DNA of 16,789 nt. Source: Tectiglobus sp963922535. Lineage in GTDB: Bacteria; Pseudomonadota; Alphaproteobacteria; Rhizobiales; Hyphomicrobiaceae. Position 1 is the stretch's first letter, and every line of letters begins with the position of its first letter. Shown piece by piece: positions 1 to 6,793 of this stretch. A program made the translations under genes and the position numbers. The notes under the pieces were generated by a model. The model saw only the letters and a program-made list of their open reading frames with translations. It was not told the origin of the DNA and ran no database searches. Location: contig CAWUIN010000064.1 in the NCBI GenBank assembly GCA_963922535.1, positions 1 to 16,789 on the forward strand, written 5' to 3'.

Positions 1-25
1 ACCGGATATCCCTGGATTATGGAGT

Positions 26-730
26 GTGTCAGTTAATATATGGATTGGTATTACTCTTAACGAGTTCACGGTTTTCATTAATCTCAATGCAGAAGCGGGT
101 ATCGGGAAAGCATCACAGATCCGCAGTTCTGAAGCATACAGTAAAGCTTTCGTAAGGCTTGATACAAATAAAAACGGCGTCCTATCGGTTGAAGAGATCC
201 AAAAAGCTTCAAATGCGTCAGACGTCAAAAAAGAGCAGGTCCAGACCAACGCTACAAGCACTGATCAAAATAATGCTGCGCTCAACGTATCGGTGGCAAA
301 AAACGCTATGCCTGCCGTTGCACGAACAAATGTCAATCTGCGAGCTGGACCTGCGACAAGCTATCCTGTTATACGCGTGGTGCCGAAAGGAGCAAAACTG
401 GTCGCAGTCGGTTGTCTTGCCGATCACTCATGGTGCGATGTACGCTTTGCCGGTGATCGCGGCTGGCTTGCTGCGTCGTATATTGTTCTCGCCAACGGTG
501 CCGTTGTTACCCCCGCCGCTCGCCTTCGGGTCGTAAACTTCAACCAGGCTTATTGGCGCAAGTATTATCGTGCCTACCCGTGGTATTCGCGCTGGGGTCA
601 TTATTACCGACGTCCAGTTGGCCGGCCTGCCGTTCGTACCGGCTGTGTGGTTGCAGGATGTTCAGGATCTCGGACGGTCACGGGACCAGCGGGTCGCACT
701 TTTCAGAGAAGCATTTCGGTTAATCCTTGA
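26..730 (+). CDS. EF-hand and SH3b domain protein, 5' end uncertain
   Basis: The reading frame is open from the first bases of the window, and the first usable start is a GTG at 26, so the true start may lie outside the window or have been lost. Residues 46-57 form a canonical single EF-hand loop (DTNKNGVLSVEE: D1, N3, N5, G6, S9, E12), which implies calcium binding. Residues about 98-153 form a bacterial SH3 (SH3b) domain (VNLRAGPATSYPVIRVVPKG, then GDRGWLAASYI), a fold usually binding cell-wall peptides. A Tyr/Trp/Arg-rich stretch follows (about 176-192). This build is common in small exported proteins of Brucella and its relatives, which carry an N-terminal signal peptide; none is visible here. 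The first 30 residues look unlike the rest and may be junction sequence. EF-hands usually come in pairs, so a first one may be missing. Exact function is unknown. Confidence 0.7.
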   Translation: MSVNIWIGITLNEFTVFINLNAEAGIGKASQIRSSEAYSKAFVRLDTNKNGVLSVEEIQKASNASDVKKEQVQTNATSTDQNNAALNVSVAKNAMPAVARTNVNLRAGPATSYPVIRVVPKGAKLVAVGCLADHSWCDVRFAGDRGWLAASYIVLANGAVVTPAARLRVVNFNQAYWRKYYRAYPWYSRWGHYYRRPVGRPAVRTGCVVAGCSGSRTVTGPAGRTFQRSISVNP

Positions 731-796
731 GCTCAGAATAATATCAAAGCATCTGACTGATCTTGCCGCATAAAGTAACGACAACTGCGAGGGTCT

Positions 797-877
797 CTAA
801 GCCCCGAGCACGGCGATCAGATGCGGCCATTGTTCGTCGAGATAGCTGAGAGTCTGGCCAACCAGCACCTGCGGCAT
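797..877 (-). pseudogene. IS66-type transposase fragment
   Basis: On the minus strand the frame reads MPQVLVGQTLSYLDEQWPHL and ends in TAG soon after. This resembles the segment of IS66-family TnpC just before its conserved IDNN motif, where a GxALxYxxxQWxxL pattern is usual. Only 26 codons remain and the IDNN part is absent, so this is a relic. It abuts the next transposase fragment on the other strand at about 876. The assignment rests on motif memory and a short match, so it is moderate. Confidence 0.5.
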
Positions 878-1010
878 GCGCACCTGTTATGCAGCTAGTG
901 CGGCGAAATGCAAAACCTGTCCTTTGCGGGCAAAGTGCCTATCCAGGAATGCCCGTGTCCGCCAGATTTATCGTTCTGAGCAGGAAGAGGTTGTCGAGCG
1001 TCAGCGCGCC
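876..1010 (+). pseudogene. IS1182/DDE-type transposase fragment
   Basis: The plus strand encodes YAASAAKCKTCPLRAKCLS, then RQIYRSEQEEVVERQRA. This is the cysteine-rich linker plus 'EHE-vverqrA' segment seen in IS1182-like (DDE_Tnp_1) transposases of rhizobia, where C-x2-C-x5-C spacing and an R/W-x-EHE motif recur. The similarity stops at about 1010, exactly where an IS21-like terminal repeat begins. The frame continues to a stop at 1070, but only as read-through into that repeat. Both ends of the parent gene are missing. Confidence 0.6.
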
Positions 1011-1015
1011 TGCGC

Positions 1016-1079
1016 ATTCCGGAGTATACGGCCGGTGATTCCGATTTTATCCGGCCAGCCATTCCGATAACATCCGGCC
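1016..1079. repeat. Three direct repeats of an IS21-like terminus
   Basis: Three copies of a 17-19 bp unit of the form ATTCCG-n-ATCCGGCC start at 1016, 1038 and 1061, a spacing of 22-23 bp. The second (ATTCCGATTTTATCCGGCC) and third (ATTCCGATAACATCCGGCC) are nearly identical; the first (1016-1032) is more diverged and 2 bp shorter. Repeated transposase-binding sites of this kind are typical of IS21-family ends. Confidence 0.75.
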
Positions 1080-1117
1080 AAAGGTGGCCGTCGGTACCAT
1101 TGGCTTTTGGGTTGATG

Positions 1118-1318
1118 TCAGGATCTTGACGTTTGGTCAAGTCCGTCGCAGTTTGTTCCCGTTTCGATCTGCTTAGCTGCCATCGTTTTGCGCAGGGATG
1201 GACCGTCCAGCTCCATGCGATAGCTGTTGTGGACGAGGCGATCGAGAATGGCGTCGGCAAGCGCTGGTTCGCCAATCTCCGAACTGGCGCCAAAGCGCTT
1301 GTGGAGCATCACTCGCAA
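1118..1318 (-). pseudogene. istB: IS21 helper ATPase IstB, C-terminal remnant
   Basis: Residues 15-44 of this 66-codon frame read IGEPALADAILDRLVHN, then SYRMELDGPSLRK, which is the C-terminal tail of the IS21 transposition helper ATPase IstB. Walker A and B motifs and the rest of the roughly 250-residue protein are missing. Upstream of the match the frame can be read back through weak starts (for example TTG) but is not recognisably IstB. No function is expected. Confidence 0.7.
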
Positions 1319-1572
1319 CTGCTTTTTGAGCCGCTGGACCTTTTTTTAGTTTTTGGGACGCCAATGATCGCTTCAAGGCCGCCGACGATGGCTTTCAAAG
1401 CTGCTGGAGCTGTCGAGCTCAAATGGGTCTGCAGCGTTAATCAGCACCAGTCGGTGAGCCCTGTCGGTGGTGCTATTGAACCAGGTGTTGCGGCTTGCAG
1501 GCGTGCTGTTGATCCTATTGACTGGGGCAATTGAGATGTGCTGGCCATCGATAATGCGGGAACAGTTTATAT
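1319..1572. other. Unassigned debris between istB remnant and luxR-type gene
   Basis: About 250 bases with no gene I can support. On the minus strand one frame stays open for about 65 codons just after the luxR-type gene (containing SRNTWFNSTTDRAHRLV), but it lacks a convincing start and I do not recognise it. The plus-strand frame from 1133 to 1534 covers the istB remnant antisense and is not credible. The stretch probably continues the mobile-element debris. Confidence 0.4.
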
Positions 1573-1824
1573 TTATATCAAGCCGTCTTTCAGCACGGCA
1601 ACAATTGCCTGCACGCGTGTGCTTACGGCATATTTCCTTTTTACTTTCTCAACATGATAATTGACGGTTTTGGGTGAAATTCCAAGAATTTGGCTGATTT
1701 CCCAGTCTGATTTGCCAGCCGCAATCCAGGAGATGATCTCCACTTCGCGTTTGGACAGTGTGTTGTTGGTCTGCGTGCCAGCCTGCATGCCACGCTTTCC
1801 GGATCGAGCGCTGTTTTGTTTCAT
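1573..1824 (-). CDS. LuxR/GerE-type HTH-only transcription regulator
   Basis: This encodes 83 residues. Residues about 23-83 form a complete LuxR-type DNA-binding domain: LSKREVEIISWIAAGKSDWE, then ISQILGISPKTVNYHVEKV and a final VLKDGLI. The GKSDWEISQILGIS-x-TVNYH part is the recognition helix-turn-helix typical of the quorum-sensing (autoinducer-type) branch. That branch normally has an N-terminal ligand-binding domain of about 160 residues, which is absent; the first 22 residues are basic and polar. No good ribosome binding site precedes the ATG at 1824. It could be a small stand-alone regulator or the 3' remnant of a larger luxR gene cut by rearrangement. The flanks (transposon debris downstream, AT-rich DNA upstream) fit either. 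Confidence 0.7.
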   Translation of the reverse strand: MKQNSARSGKRGMQAGTQTNNTLSKREVEIISWIAAGKSDWEISQILGISPKTVNYHVEKVKRKYAVSTRVQAIVAVLKDGLI

Positions 1825-1894
1825 GATGATTAAATGAAGCGAGAATTAATAAATATCAGAAGTATAATTTTGTTTTTATTTGTCAACTGCAATG

Positions 1895-1927
1895 TATATC
1901 AAATAATTCTACCTTCAGTTTGATATA
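1895..1927. repeat. 9-bp inverted repeat upstream of the luxR-type gene
   Basis: TATATCAAA (1895-1903) is repeated as its exact reverse complement TTTGATATA (1919-1927), with a 15-bp spacer, so the arm centres are 24 bp apart. It lies 70-105 bp upstream of the LuxR-type start at 1824, in AT-rich DNA. It could be an operator for a dimeric regulator or a weak hairpin; no T-run follows either arm in a way that would make it a terminator. Confidence 0.5.
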
Positions 1928-1988
1928 TTATTTAATTAAATCTCAGGTTGAAATTTTTTATATTTATTAATTCAGATGATGCGTTGGG

Positions 1989-2021
1989 CAAGTCTTCTAC
2001 AAGTCTTCTACAAGTTTTCTA
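1989..2021. repeat. 11-bp tandem repeat, three copies
   Basis: CAAGTCTTCTA occurs at 1989-1999 and 2000-2010 with no gap, followed by CAAGTTTTCTA (one change) at 2011-2021. The unit length is about one helical turn. It lies between the AT-rich block and the ahcY leader. It may be a slippage product or phased binding sites. Confidence 0.85.
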
Positions 2022-2362
2022 ACTGAGGGTGCAGGTATTTGGTTCATGATTTGTGCTGAGCCGCCCAGCGTGTGTCGAAACGAAGGATTGTGAAATGTTG
2101 ATATAAGGATGTCTTTATGTTTGCTTGCATTGTGTGTGGCAAGCGGGTATTAGGCTGCACAGGTGGAGCAAGGAATGCTGTGCAACAAGAGATTTAAGAC
2201 TTGCCTGCAAGGAATTAAGCTTCTTGGCCGTACGCATCGCTCTCTTGATATACAACTTGTCACCAGCTTTGCAGTACACAGCAGCGCAGATCACAGAAAG
2301 CAAAAGTGTGCGCGATTTAAGAGGTGGCGCCTATCACAACGAAGAAACGAGGTCTCTCCGCA

Positions 2363-3760
2363 ATGAGCACGCCAGATTACGTGGTCGCTGATATCAGTCT
2401 TGCCGATTTCGGTCGCAAGGAAATCACGATTGCTGAAACCGAAATGCCGGGCCTTATGGCCTGCCGTGAAGAATTCGGTGCAACGCAGCCGCTAAAAGGT
2501 GCCCGCATTACCGGTTCGCTGCACATGACAATCCAGACGGCAGTTCTCATCGAAACACTCAAGGCGCTCGGCGCCGAGGTCCGCTGGGCGTCCTGCAACA
2601 TCTTTTCCACGCAGGATCATGCCGCGGCAGCAATTGCGGCAGGTGGCACGCCGGTCTTCGCCGTTAAGGGCGAGACGCTGGAAGAGTATTGGCAATACAC
2701 GGATAAGATTTTCCAGTGGGCCGATGGTAGCTTGAGTAACCTGATCCTGGATGACGGTGGCGATGCTACGATGTACATCCTTCTTGGTGCCCGCGCCGAA
2801 GCCGGTGAGGATGTGCTGTCCAATCCCGGATCGGAAGAGGAAGAATATCTTTTCGCGCAGATCAAAAGGCGGATGGCTGAAAGTCCCGGCTGGTTTGTCA
2901 GGCAGCGGGATGCAATTCAGGGGGTTTCCGAAGAAACAACAACTGGCGTGAACCGCCTGTACCAGCTGATGAAGCGCGGTGAACTGCCATTCCCGGCCAT
3001 TAATGTGAACGACTCAGTTACGAAATCTAAGTTCGATAACAAATACGGCTGTAAGGAAAGTCTGGTCGATGGCATTCGCCGTGGCACAGATGTCATGATG
3101 GCCGGCAAGGTTGCCGTCGTGTGCGGTTATGGTGACGTTGGTAAAGGATCTGCGGCAAGCCTGCAGGGGGCAGGAGCACGTGTCAAGATCACCGAGGTTG
3201 ACCCGATTTGTGCGCTGCAGGCCTGCATGGATGGTTTTGAGGTTGTAACGCTGGAGGAAGCAGCTCCGCAGGCCGATATCGTGATCACAACAACCGGCAA
3301 CAAGGATGTCGTCACCGTTGATCATATGCGCAGCTTTAAGGACATGTGTATTGTCGGCAACATTGGTCATTTTGACAATGAAATCCAGGTTGCGTCACTG
3401 AAAAACTACAAATGGACGAATATCAAGCCGCAGGTAGATATGGTCGAGTTTCCGGATGGAAAGCGCATCATCCTGCTGTCCGAAGGCCGCCTGTTGAACC
3501 TCGGCAACGCCACTGGTCATCCCAGCTTTGTGATGTCTGCAAGCTTTACCAATCAGGTGCTTGCGCAAATCGAACTGTTTAAGCGCAACGATCAGTATAA
3601 AAACGAGGTTTACGTACTGCCCAAGCATCTCGATGAAAAGGTTGCCCGCCTCCACTTGGAAAAGCTTGGTGCGACTTTAACCAAAATGAGCGAAGAGCAG
3701 GCCGACTACATTGGTGTCAGCTCCGATGGACCATATAAGCCGGAGCATTATCGTTATTGA
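2363..3760 (+). CDS. ahcY: Adenosylhomocysteinase (S-adenosyl-L-homocysteine hydrolase)
   Basis: AhcY is a cytosolic, NAD-dependent homotetramer in the family. It hydrolyses S-adenosylhomocysteine to adenosine and homocysteine, removing the product that inhibits SAM-dependent methyltransferases. I use the ATG at 2363 (MSTPDYVVADISLADFG, 465 residues), which matches the family's usual start and length; an upstream GTG at 2324 is in frame but adds 13 atypical residues. ACGAGG lies about 10 bases upstream. Visible family features are GSLHMTIQTAVLIETL and SCNIFSTQDHAAAAIA near the N-terminus, NVNDSVTKSKFDNKYG in the middle (substrate and lysine region), the NAD-binding Rossmann loop GYGDVGKGSA, and the C-terminal PYKPEHYRY tail that completes the neighbouring subunit's NAD site. 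The gene looks intact and is closed by a strong terminator. Confidence 0.97.
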   Translation: MSTPDYVVADISLADFGRKEITIAETEMPGLMACREEFGATQPLKGARITGSLHMTIQTAVLIETLKALGAEVRWASCNIFSTQDHAAAAIAAGGTPVFAVKGETLEEYWQYTDKIFQWADGSLSNLILDDGGDATMYILLGARAEAGEDVLSNPGSEEEEYLFAQIKRRMAESPGWFVRQRDAIQGVSEETTTGVNRLYQLMKRGELPFPAINVNDSVTKSKFDNKYGCKESLVDGIRRGTDVMMAGKVAVVCGYGDVGKGSAASLQGAGARVKITEVDPICALQACMDGFEVVTLEEAAPQADIVITTTGNKDVVTVDHMRSFKDMCIVGNIGHFDNEIQVASLKNYKWTNIKPQVDMVEFPDGKRIILLSEGRLLNLGNATGHPSFVMSASFTNQVLAQIELFKRNDQYKNEVYVLPKHLDEKVARLHLEKLGATLTKMSEEQADYIGVSSDGPYKPEHYRY

Positions 3761-3797
3761 TCCTGCTGTCCGAGACGGCATTTATGTGTGCTGCAAT

Positions 3798-3822
3798 AAG
3801 GCCCGGCTCTCGGGCCTTTTTT
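3798..3822 (+). terminator. Rho-independent terminator after ahcY
   Basis: AAGGCCCG (3798-3805), loop GCTCT, then CGGGCCTT (3811-3818) make an 8-bp GC-rich stem, followed by a T-run to 3822. It starts 38 bp after the ahcY stop, so ahcY is probably transcribed separately from divL. Confidence 0.92.
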
Positions 3823-3889
3823 GGTTTGATGAGTAAATGTGGTTTTCAGGAACTGGCAATTGCCTCGCTGGCACCGCATAATCTAATTT

Positions 3890-3894
3890 GATTC
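3890..3894. promoter_or_regulatory. GANTC (CcrM methylation) site upstream of divL
   Basis: GATTC lies 84-88 bp upstream of the chosen divL start, in the short gap after the ahcY terminator. Alphaproteobacterial cell-cycle promoters often carry GANTC sites whose methylation state, set by CcrM, changes during the cycle. One site is weak evidence, since such pentamers also occur by chance. I saw no clear CtrA box (TTAA-N7-TTAA) in this gap. Confidence 0.35.
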
Positions 3895-3966
3895 GATTAT
3901 TGACCAGTGCATCTTTAGCACCCCCCGTTTTGCGTTTGCCGGCGTTGCCCGGCCCTGGTGCTGGGC

Positions 3967-3971
3967 GGAGG
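3967..3971 (+). promoter_or_regulatory. Ribosome binding site that fixes the divL start
   Basis: GGAGG followed by a 6-base spacer and ATG at 3978. It is much better than anything before the in-frame TTG at 3888, so it decides the divL start. Confidence 0.85.
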
Positions 3972-3977
3972 AAAACA

Positions 3978-6485
3978 ATGCACACGGGGGACCGCCGTTC
4001 TGGCGCGCAGCAGGCGCGTCGCGAGCTTTTGGCTCTGCTGCTTGGCAGTTTGGCCTGCGTCGTGGTGTTGACCATTGCGCTTGTAGACAGTTCTGCGCCC
4101 AAAGCCATCGGCTATTATGATGTGTCGCATCTGTTGATTTTGGCAATATTCCTTGGTTTGCTCGGCGGATCGATTGCGCTCGTTGTCTATATTACCACGC
4201 GGGCGCGGCGGGTTATTCAAGAAGCGCGGCAGGAGACCGCTACCCTCAGACAAAGCTTTTTGAGCGCAGAAGCGATTTTTCGTGCTGAGCCGCAGGTGTT
4301 GATCTTCTGGGACCAAAGCGATGGCTTGCGGCTTGTGACGCATACCCTGACAACGATTGAGGGATTGCCGCAAAGCCTGCCGGCATTAACTAAATTCGGT
4401 TTATGGCTTGATCCGGCCTCGGCTGAAGATCTCAAAGATGCACTTGACCATTTATTTGCCGACGGGCGTTCGTTCACACTTTACCTGAAGCTCAAAAGCG
4501 GGTCCCATATCGAAGCCGACGGACGGGCCGCGGGGCCCCGCGCCGTTCTGCGTTTGCGAGACGTTGTTGGCACAAAGCGCGATCTGGTGCGCATCCTGGA
4601 ACAACACCGCCGCATCTCAAGCGATCTGCGTGCAAATCGTGCTTTGCTCAATGCGCTGCCAATCTCGATATGGCTGAAGGGTGAAGACGGACGGATCAAA
4701 TGGGTTAATGATACGTATGCGCGGACCGTTGAAGCCGCCGATGTTGCAGAAATCCTTGACAGTCAGATTGAGCTTCTTGAATCCCGCCAGCGTGTCAAGG
4801 TCGAGCGCGTTATTGATCGTGGCGAAGTGTTTGCAGAGCGTCTGCATATTGTGACTGGGGGAGAGCGTAAGGCACACGATGTCTATGCCGTCAGCGTTGA
4901 GCAAGCGCAGGCGGCGGCTGCCATTGATGTGGCGGACCTTGAAAGCGCGCAAGGCGAACTGGATCGTCAGCTGGAGGCTTTTGAACGAACGTTGGACCGT
5001 GTGGCAACGCCGGTTGCCATTTTCAGTCGCGAACAAAAGTTGGCGTTTTATAACCGCGCTTATCAGGAGCTTTGGAAGCTTGATCCTGAATGGCTCAACC
5101 AGGCGCCAAGCGATTCGCAGCTCCTTGATCGTTTGAAGGAACTGTCCCTGCTTCCTGCCGTTGCGGACTATCGTAACTGGAAAAGCAAATTGCTGGCCGT
5201 TTATCGTTCGGTCAACGAGTTTGAAGACTGGTGGCAGTTGCCGGATGGACGTATGTTGCACGTTGTTGCCAACCAGCGCCCGGATGGTGGCGTGACTTAC
5301 GTCTATGAGGATATTTCTGAGCGGCTGGCGCTCGAAAGCCGTTATAATGCGCTCATTCACGTCCAGGGTGAAACGCTTGACAGCCTTAAGGAAGGGGTCG
5401 CCGTGTTTGCCACAGATGGCCGGCTCAAGCTTTTCAATAATGCTTTCCTGGCGATCTGGCGCATCTCCCGCACAAAGATGCAGCAAGGCCCGCACATCGA
5501 CGAAGTCATAGCGCTGACGCGCGCCTTGTTCAGCGACATGGAGATCTGGACGGGGATCCAGCAGCGGATCACAACCATTACCTACGAACGCAAACCTTTG
5601 AGCGGACAGATGATGCGTCCGGATGGCAGCGTGGTCGACTATGCAACAACACCGCTGCCTGACGGCGGGACGCTGGTCACCTTCGCTGATGTCACGACAT
5701 CGCGGGCTTATGAGCGCGCGTTGATTGAACGTAATGAAGCGCTGGTTGCGGCTGATCGGCTTAAAAGCCAGTTCATTGGCCATGTGTCCTATGAATTGCG
5801 GACGCCGCTTACAAACATTATCGGCTTTAGCGAACTACTCAATAATCCAAAATTTGGCACCTTAAGCGGTAAGCAGCAGGAATATCTCGCCGATATCATG
5901 ACTTCCTCACGCACGCTTTTGTCGATCATCGATGATATTCTCGAACTTGCGACCATTAATGCCGGCGCTCTGGAACTTAAATTGACACCTGTAAAGATCC
6001 GCCCTGTCATTGACGATGCTGTGCTTGGAATTAAGGAGCGCGCAAGGCGGCAGCGCCTGACGCTGGAAATTTCACTTTCCGATGAGGTTGATGAATTCAT
6101 TGCAGATGAAGCCCGCGTGAGGCAGTTACTGTTTAATCTGCTTTCCAATGCTGTCGGTTTTTCCGATGACGGCGGCACCGTGCGGCTTGCCAGTTGGTAT
6201 GAAAAGAACGATGTCGTCTTTTCCATAGAAGATGATGGTGTTGGCATTCCGTACGATAAGCAGACGCAGGTTTTTGACCGTTTTGAGGCAGACAGCCGTG
6301 GCTCTCATCATCGTGGCGCCGGGCTTGGCCTATCGATTGCCAAGAGCCTGGTGGATTTGCACGGCGGGCGCATTACGCTGCAATCCAAGCCGGATGTCGG
6401 TACAAAAGTTACGGTTCGCCTGCCACGGCGCGCACATCATGATGCGGCACAAACCAATGCTGACCAGGATAGTTCCATGGTATAA
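3978..6485 (+). CDS. divL: DivL-type cell-cycle sensor pseudokinase
   Basis: 835 residues from the ATG at 3978, which has an ideal ribosome binding site. Two membrane segments lie at about 17-37 and 51-73, with almost no periplasmic domain. PAS-like sensor domains follow at about 220 (LPISIWLKGEDGRIKWVN), 341 (TPVAIFSREQKLAFYNRAYQ) and 467 (LKEGVAVFATDGRLKLFNNA). The dimerisation/H-box reads FIGHVSYELRTPLTNIIGF, with Tyr605 where histidine kinases have the phospho-accepting His. This Tyr is the hallmark of DivL. The ATPase domain keeps its N box (LLFNLLSNAVGFS, about 716), G1 (DDGVGIP, about 751), F box (VFDRFE) and G2 (GAGLGLSIA, about 780). In Caulobacter DivL binds DivK and modulates CckA and hence CtrA phosphorylation, and it is essential. 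Neighbourhood with ahcY, tsaE-amgK, murU and addB is usual in rhizobia, although here the next block is on the opposite strand. Confidence 0.88.
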   Translation: MHTGDRRSGAQQARRELLALLLGSLACVVVLTIALVDSSAPKAIGYYDVSHLLILAIFLGLLGGSIALVVYITTRARRVIQEARQETATLRQSFLSAEAIFRAEPQVLIFWDQSDGLRLVTHTLTTIEGLPQSLPALTKFGLWLDPASAEDLKDALDHLFADGRSFTLYLKLKSGSHIEADGRAAGPRAVLRLRDVVGTKRDLVRILEQHRRISSDLRANRALLNALPISIWLKGEDGRIKWVNDTYARTVEAADVAEILDSQIELLESRQRVKVERVIDRGEVFAERLHIVTGGERKAHDVYAVSVEQAQAAAAIDVADLESAQGELDRQLEAFERTLDRVATPVAIFSREQKLAFYNRAYQELWKLDPEWLNQAPSDSQLLDRLKELSLLPAVADYRNWKSKLLAVYRSVNEFEDWWQLPDGRMLHVVANQRPDGGVTYVYEDISERLALESRYNALIHVQGETLDSLKEGVAVFATDGRLKLFNNAFLAIWRISRTKMQQGPHIDEVIALTRALFSDMEIWTGIQQRITTITYERKPLSGQMMRPDGSVVDYATTPLPDGGTLVTFADVTTSRAYERALIERNEALVAADRLKSQFIGHVSYELRTPLTNIIGFSELLNNPKFGTLSGKQQEYLADIMTSSRTLLSIIDDILELATINAGALELKLTPVKIRPVIDDAVLGIKERARRQRLTLEISLSDEVDEFIADEARVRQLLFNLLSNAVGFSDDGGTVRLASWYEKNDVVFSIEDDGVGIPYDKQTQVFDRFEADSRGSHHRGAGLGLSIAKSLVDLHGGRITLQSKPDVGTKVTVRLPRRAHHDAAQTNADQDSSMV

Positions 6486-6793
6486 GTGTGCGTCATCTTA
6501 AAAGTGAGATGCTATCGGCAGGATCAAATGGCGATTATCATGCTGGGGATGCAGGCAAAGTAACAGCAGGCCCCAAGGACAATCGCCTAAAAAAGCGCAT
6601 GGCAATGAGCGATAACACGGCAGCTTATCACAACAAGCCGGGCAACTTTGCCGGTTACGCTGCAACATGAAGCAGACTAAACAGTCTATAGCATACTGTT
6701 GAAGGCTATTTCTTAATCTTCAAGCGTGGCATCAAAAGTGGCATCGGTACTGTTCGGGTAAACGAGACAATACGAACGCTTGGTCGCCCTTTA
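6486..6793. other. Junction between divL and the inverted addB block
   Basis: 308 bases between two convergent genes. It holds the doubtful frame 6488-6670 (+), the short frame 6706-6804 (-), and a 7-bp imperfect stem (CCGGGCAA/TTGCCGG, with one bulged G) at about 6640-6656 without a T-run, so I do not call a terminator. An AACAGT/ACTGTT inverted repeat with a 9-base loop lies near 6681-6701. No trace of the AddA N-terminus (Walker A SANAGSGKT) is seen in any frame. Confidence 0.5.
6488..6670 (+). CDS. Unrecognised small ORF after divL
   Basis: 60 codons from a GTG three bases after the divL stop. The product is polar and basic in the middle and ends KPGNFAGYAAT, with no membrane segment or known motif. 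No convincing ribosome binding site precedes the GTG or the internal ATGs at 6599 and 6605. It could be translated by coupling to divL, be a relic of a gene lost at the rearrangement, or be chance. I do not recognise it. Confidence 0.25.
   Translation: MRHLKSEMLSAGSNGDYHAGDAGKVTAGPKDNRLKKRMAMSDNTAAYHNKPGNFAGYAAT

Larger units (their letters stand above)
1011..1318 (-). mobile_element. Remnant of an IS21-family insertion sequence (istB end)
   Basis: The segment begins with TG at 1011, carries three terminal repeats (1016-1079), and then the last part of istB on the minus strand. This is the usual layout of the istB-side end of an IS21-family element, whose tips are 5'-TG...CA-3' with multiple short terminal repeats. 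Its start coincides with the loss of IS1182-like similarity, suggesting that it inserted into that older element. The istA gene, most of istB and the other end are absent, so it is dead. The right boundary is approximate. Confidence 0.6.
1825..2362. other. 538-bp gap before ahcY, no supported gene
   Basis: The first 160 bases are very AT-rich and hold an inverted repeat (1895-1927). A tandem repeat follows (1989-2021). The remainder is the likely ahcY promoter and leader. I looked for a SAM-II, SAH or SAM/SAH riboswitch pattern and could not match one. Very short frames occur (for example a 26-codon Cys-containing one starting at 2117 and an overlapping 14-codon one starting at 2109), but nothing supports translation. 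No tRNA or known small RNA was recognised. Confidence 0.5.

Noticed and set aside
895..1293. 132-codon frame on the minus strand
   Set aside because: It runs through the IS21 end and the IS1182 relic in a frame different from the recognisable istB tail, so it is a shadow of mobile-element debris.
1133..1534. 133-codon frame on the plus strand
   Set aside because: It is antisense to the istB remnant and unrecognisable elsewhere.
1343..1572. Minus-strand frame of about 65 codons after the luxR-type gene, possibly phage-like
   Set aside because: No start codon with a ribosome binding site and no family I could name; similarity to any phage protein would be guesswork.
2022..2362. Possible SAM/SAH riboswitch before ahcY
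   Set aside because: Several short stems exist (for example GCACA/TGTGC near 2157-2183), but I could not fit the SAM-II pseudoknot or the SAH riboswitch core.
4617..5783. 388-codon open frame on the minus strand
   Set aside because: Antisense to divL PAS regions; no start signal and no recognisable domain.
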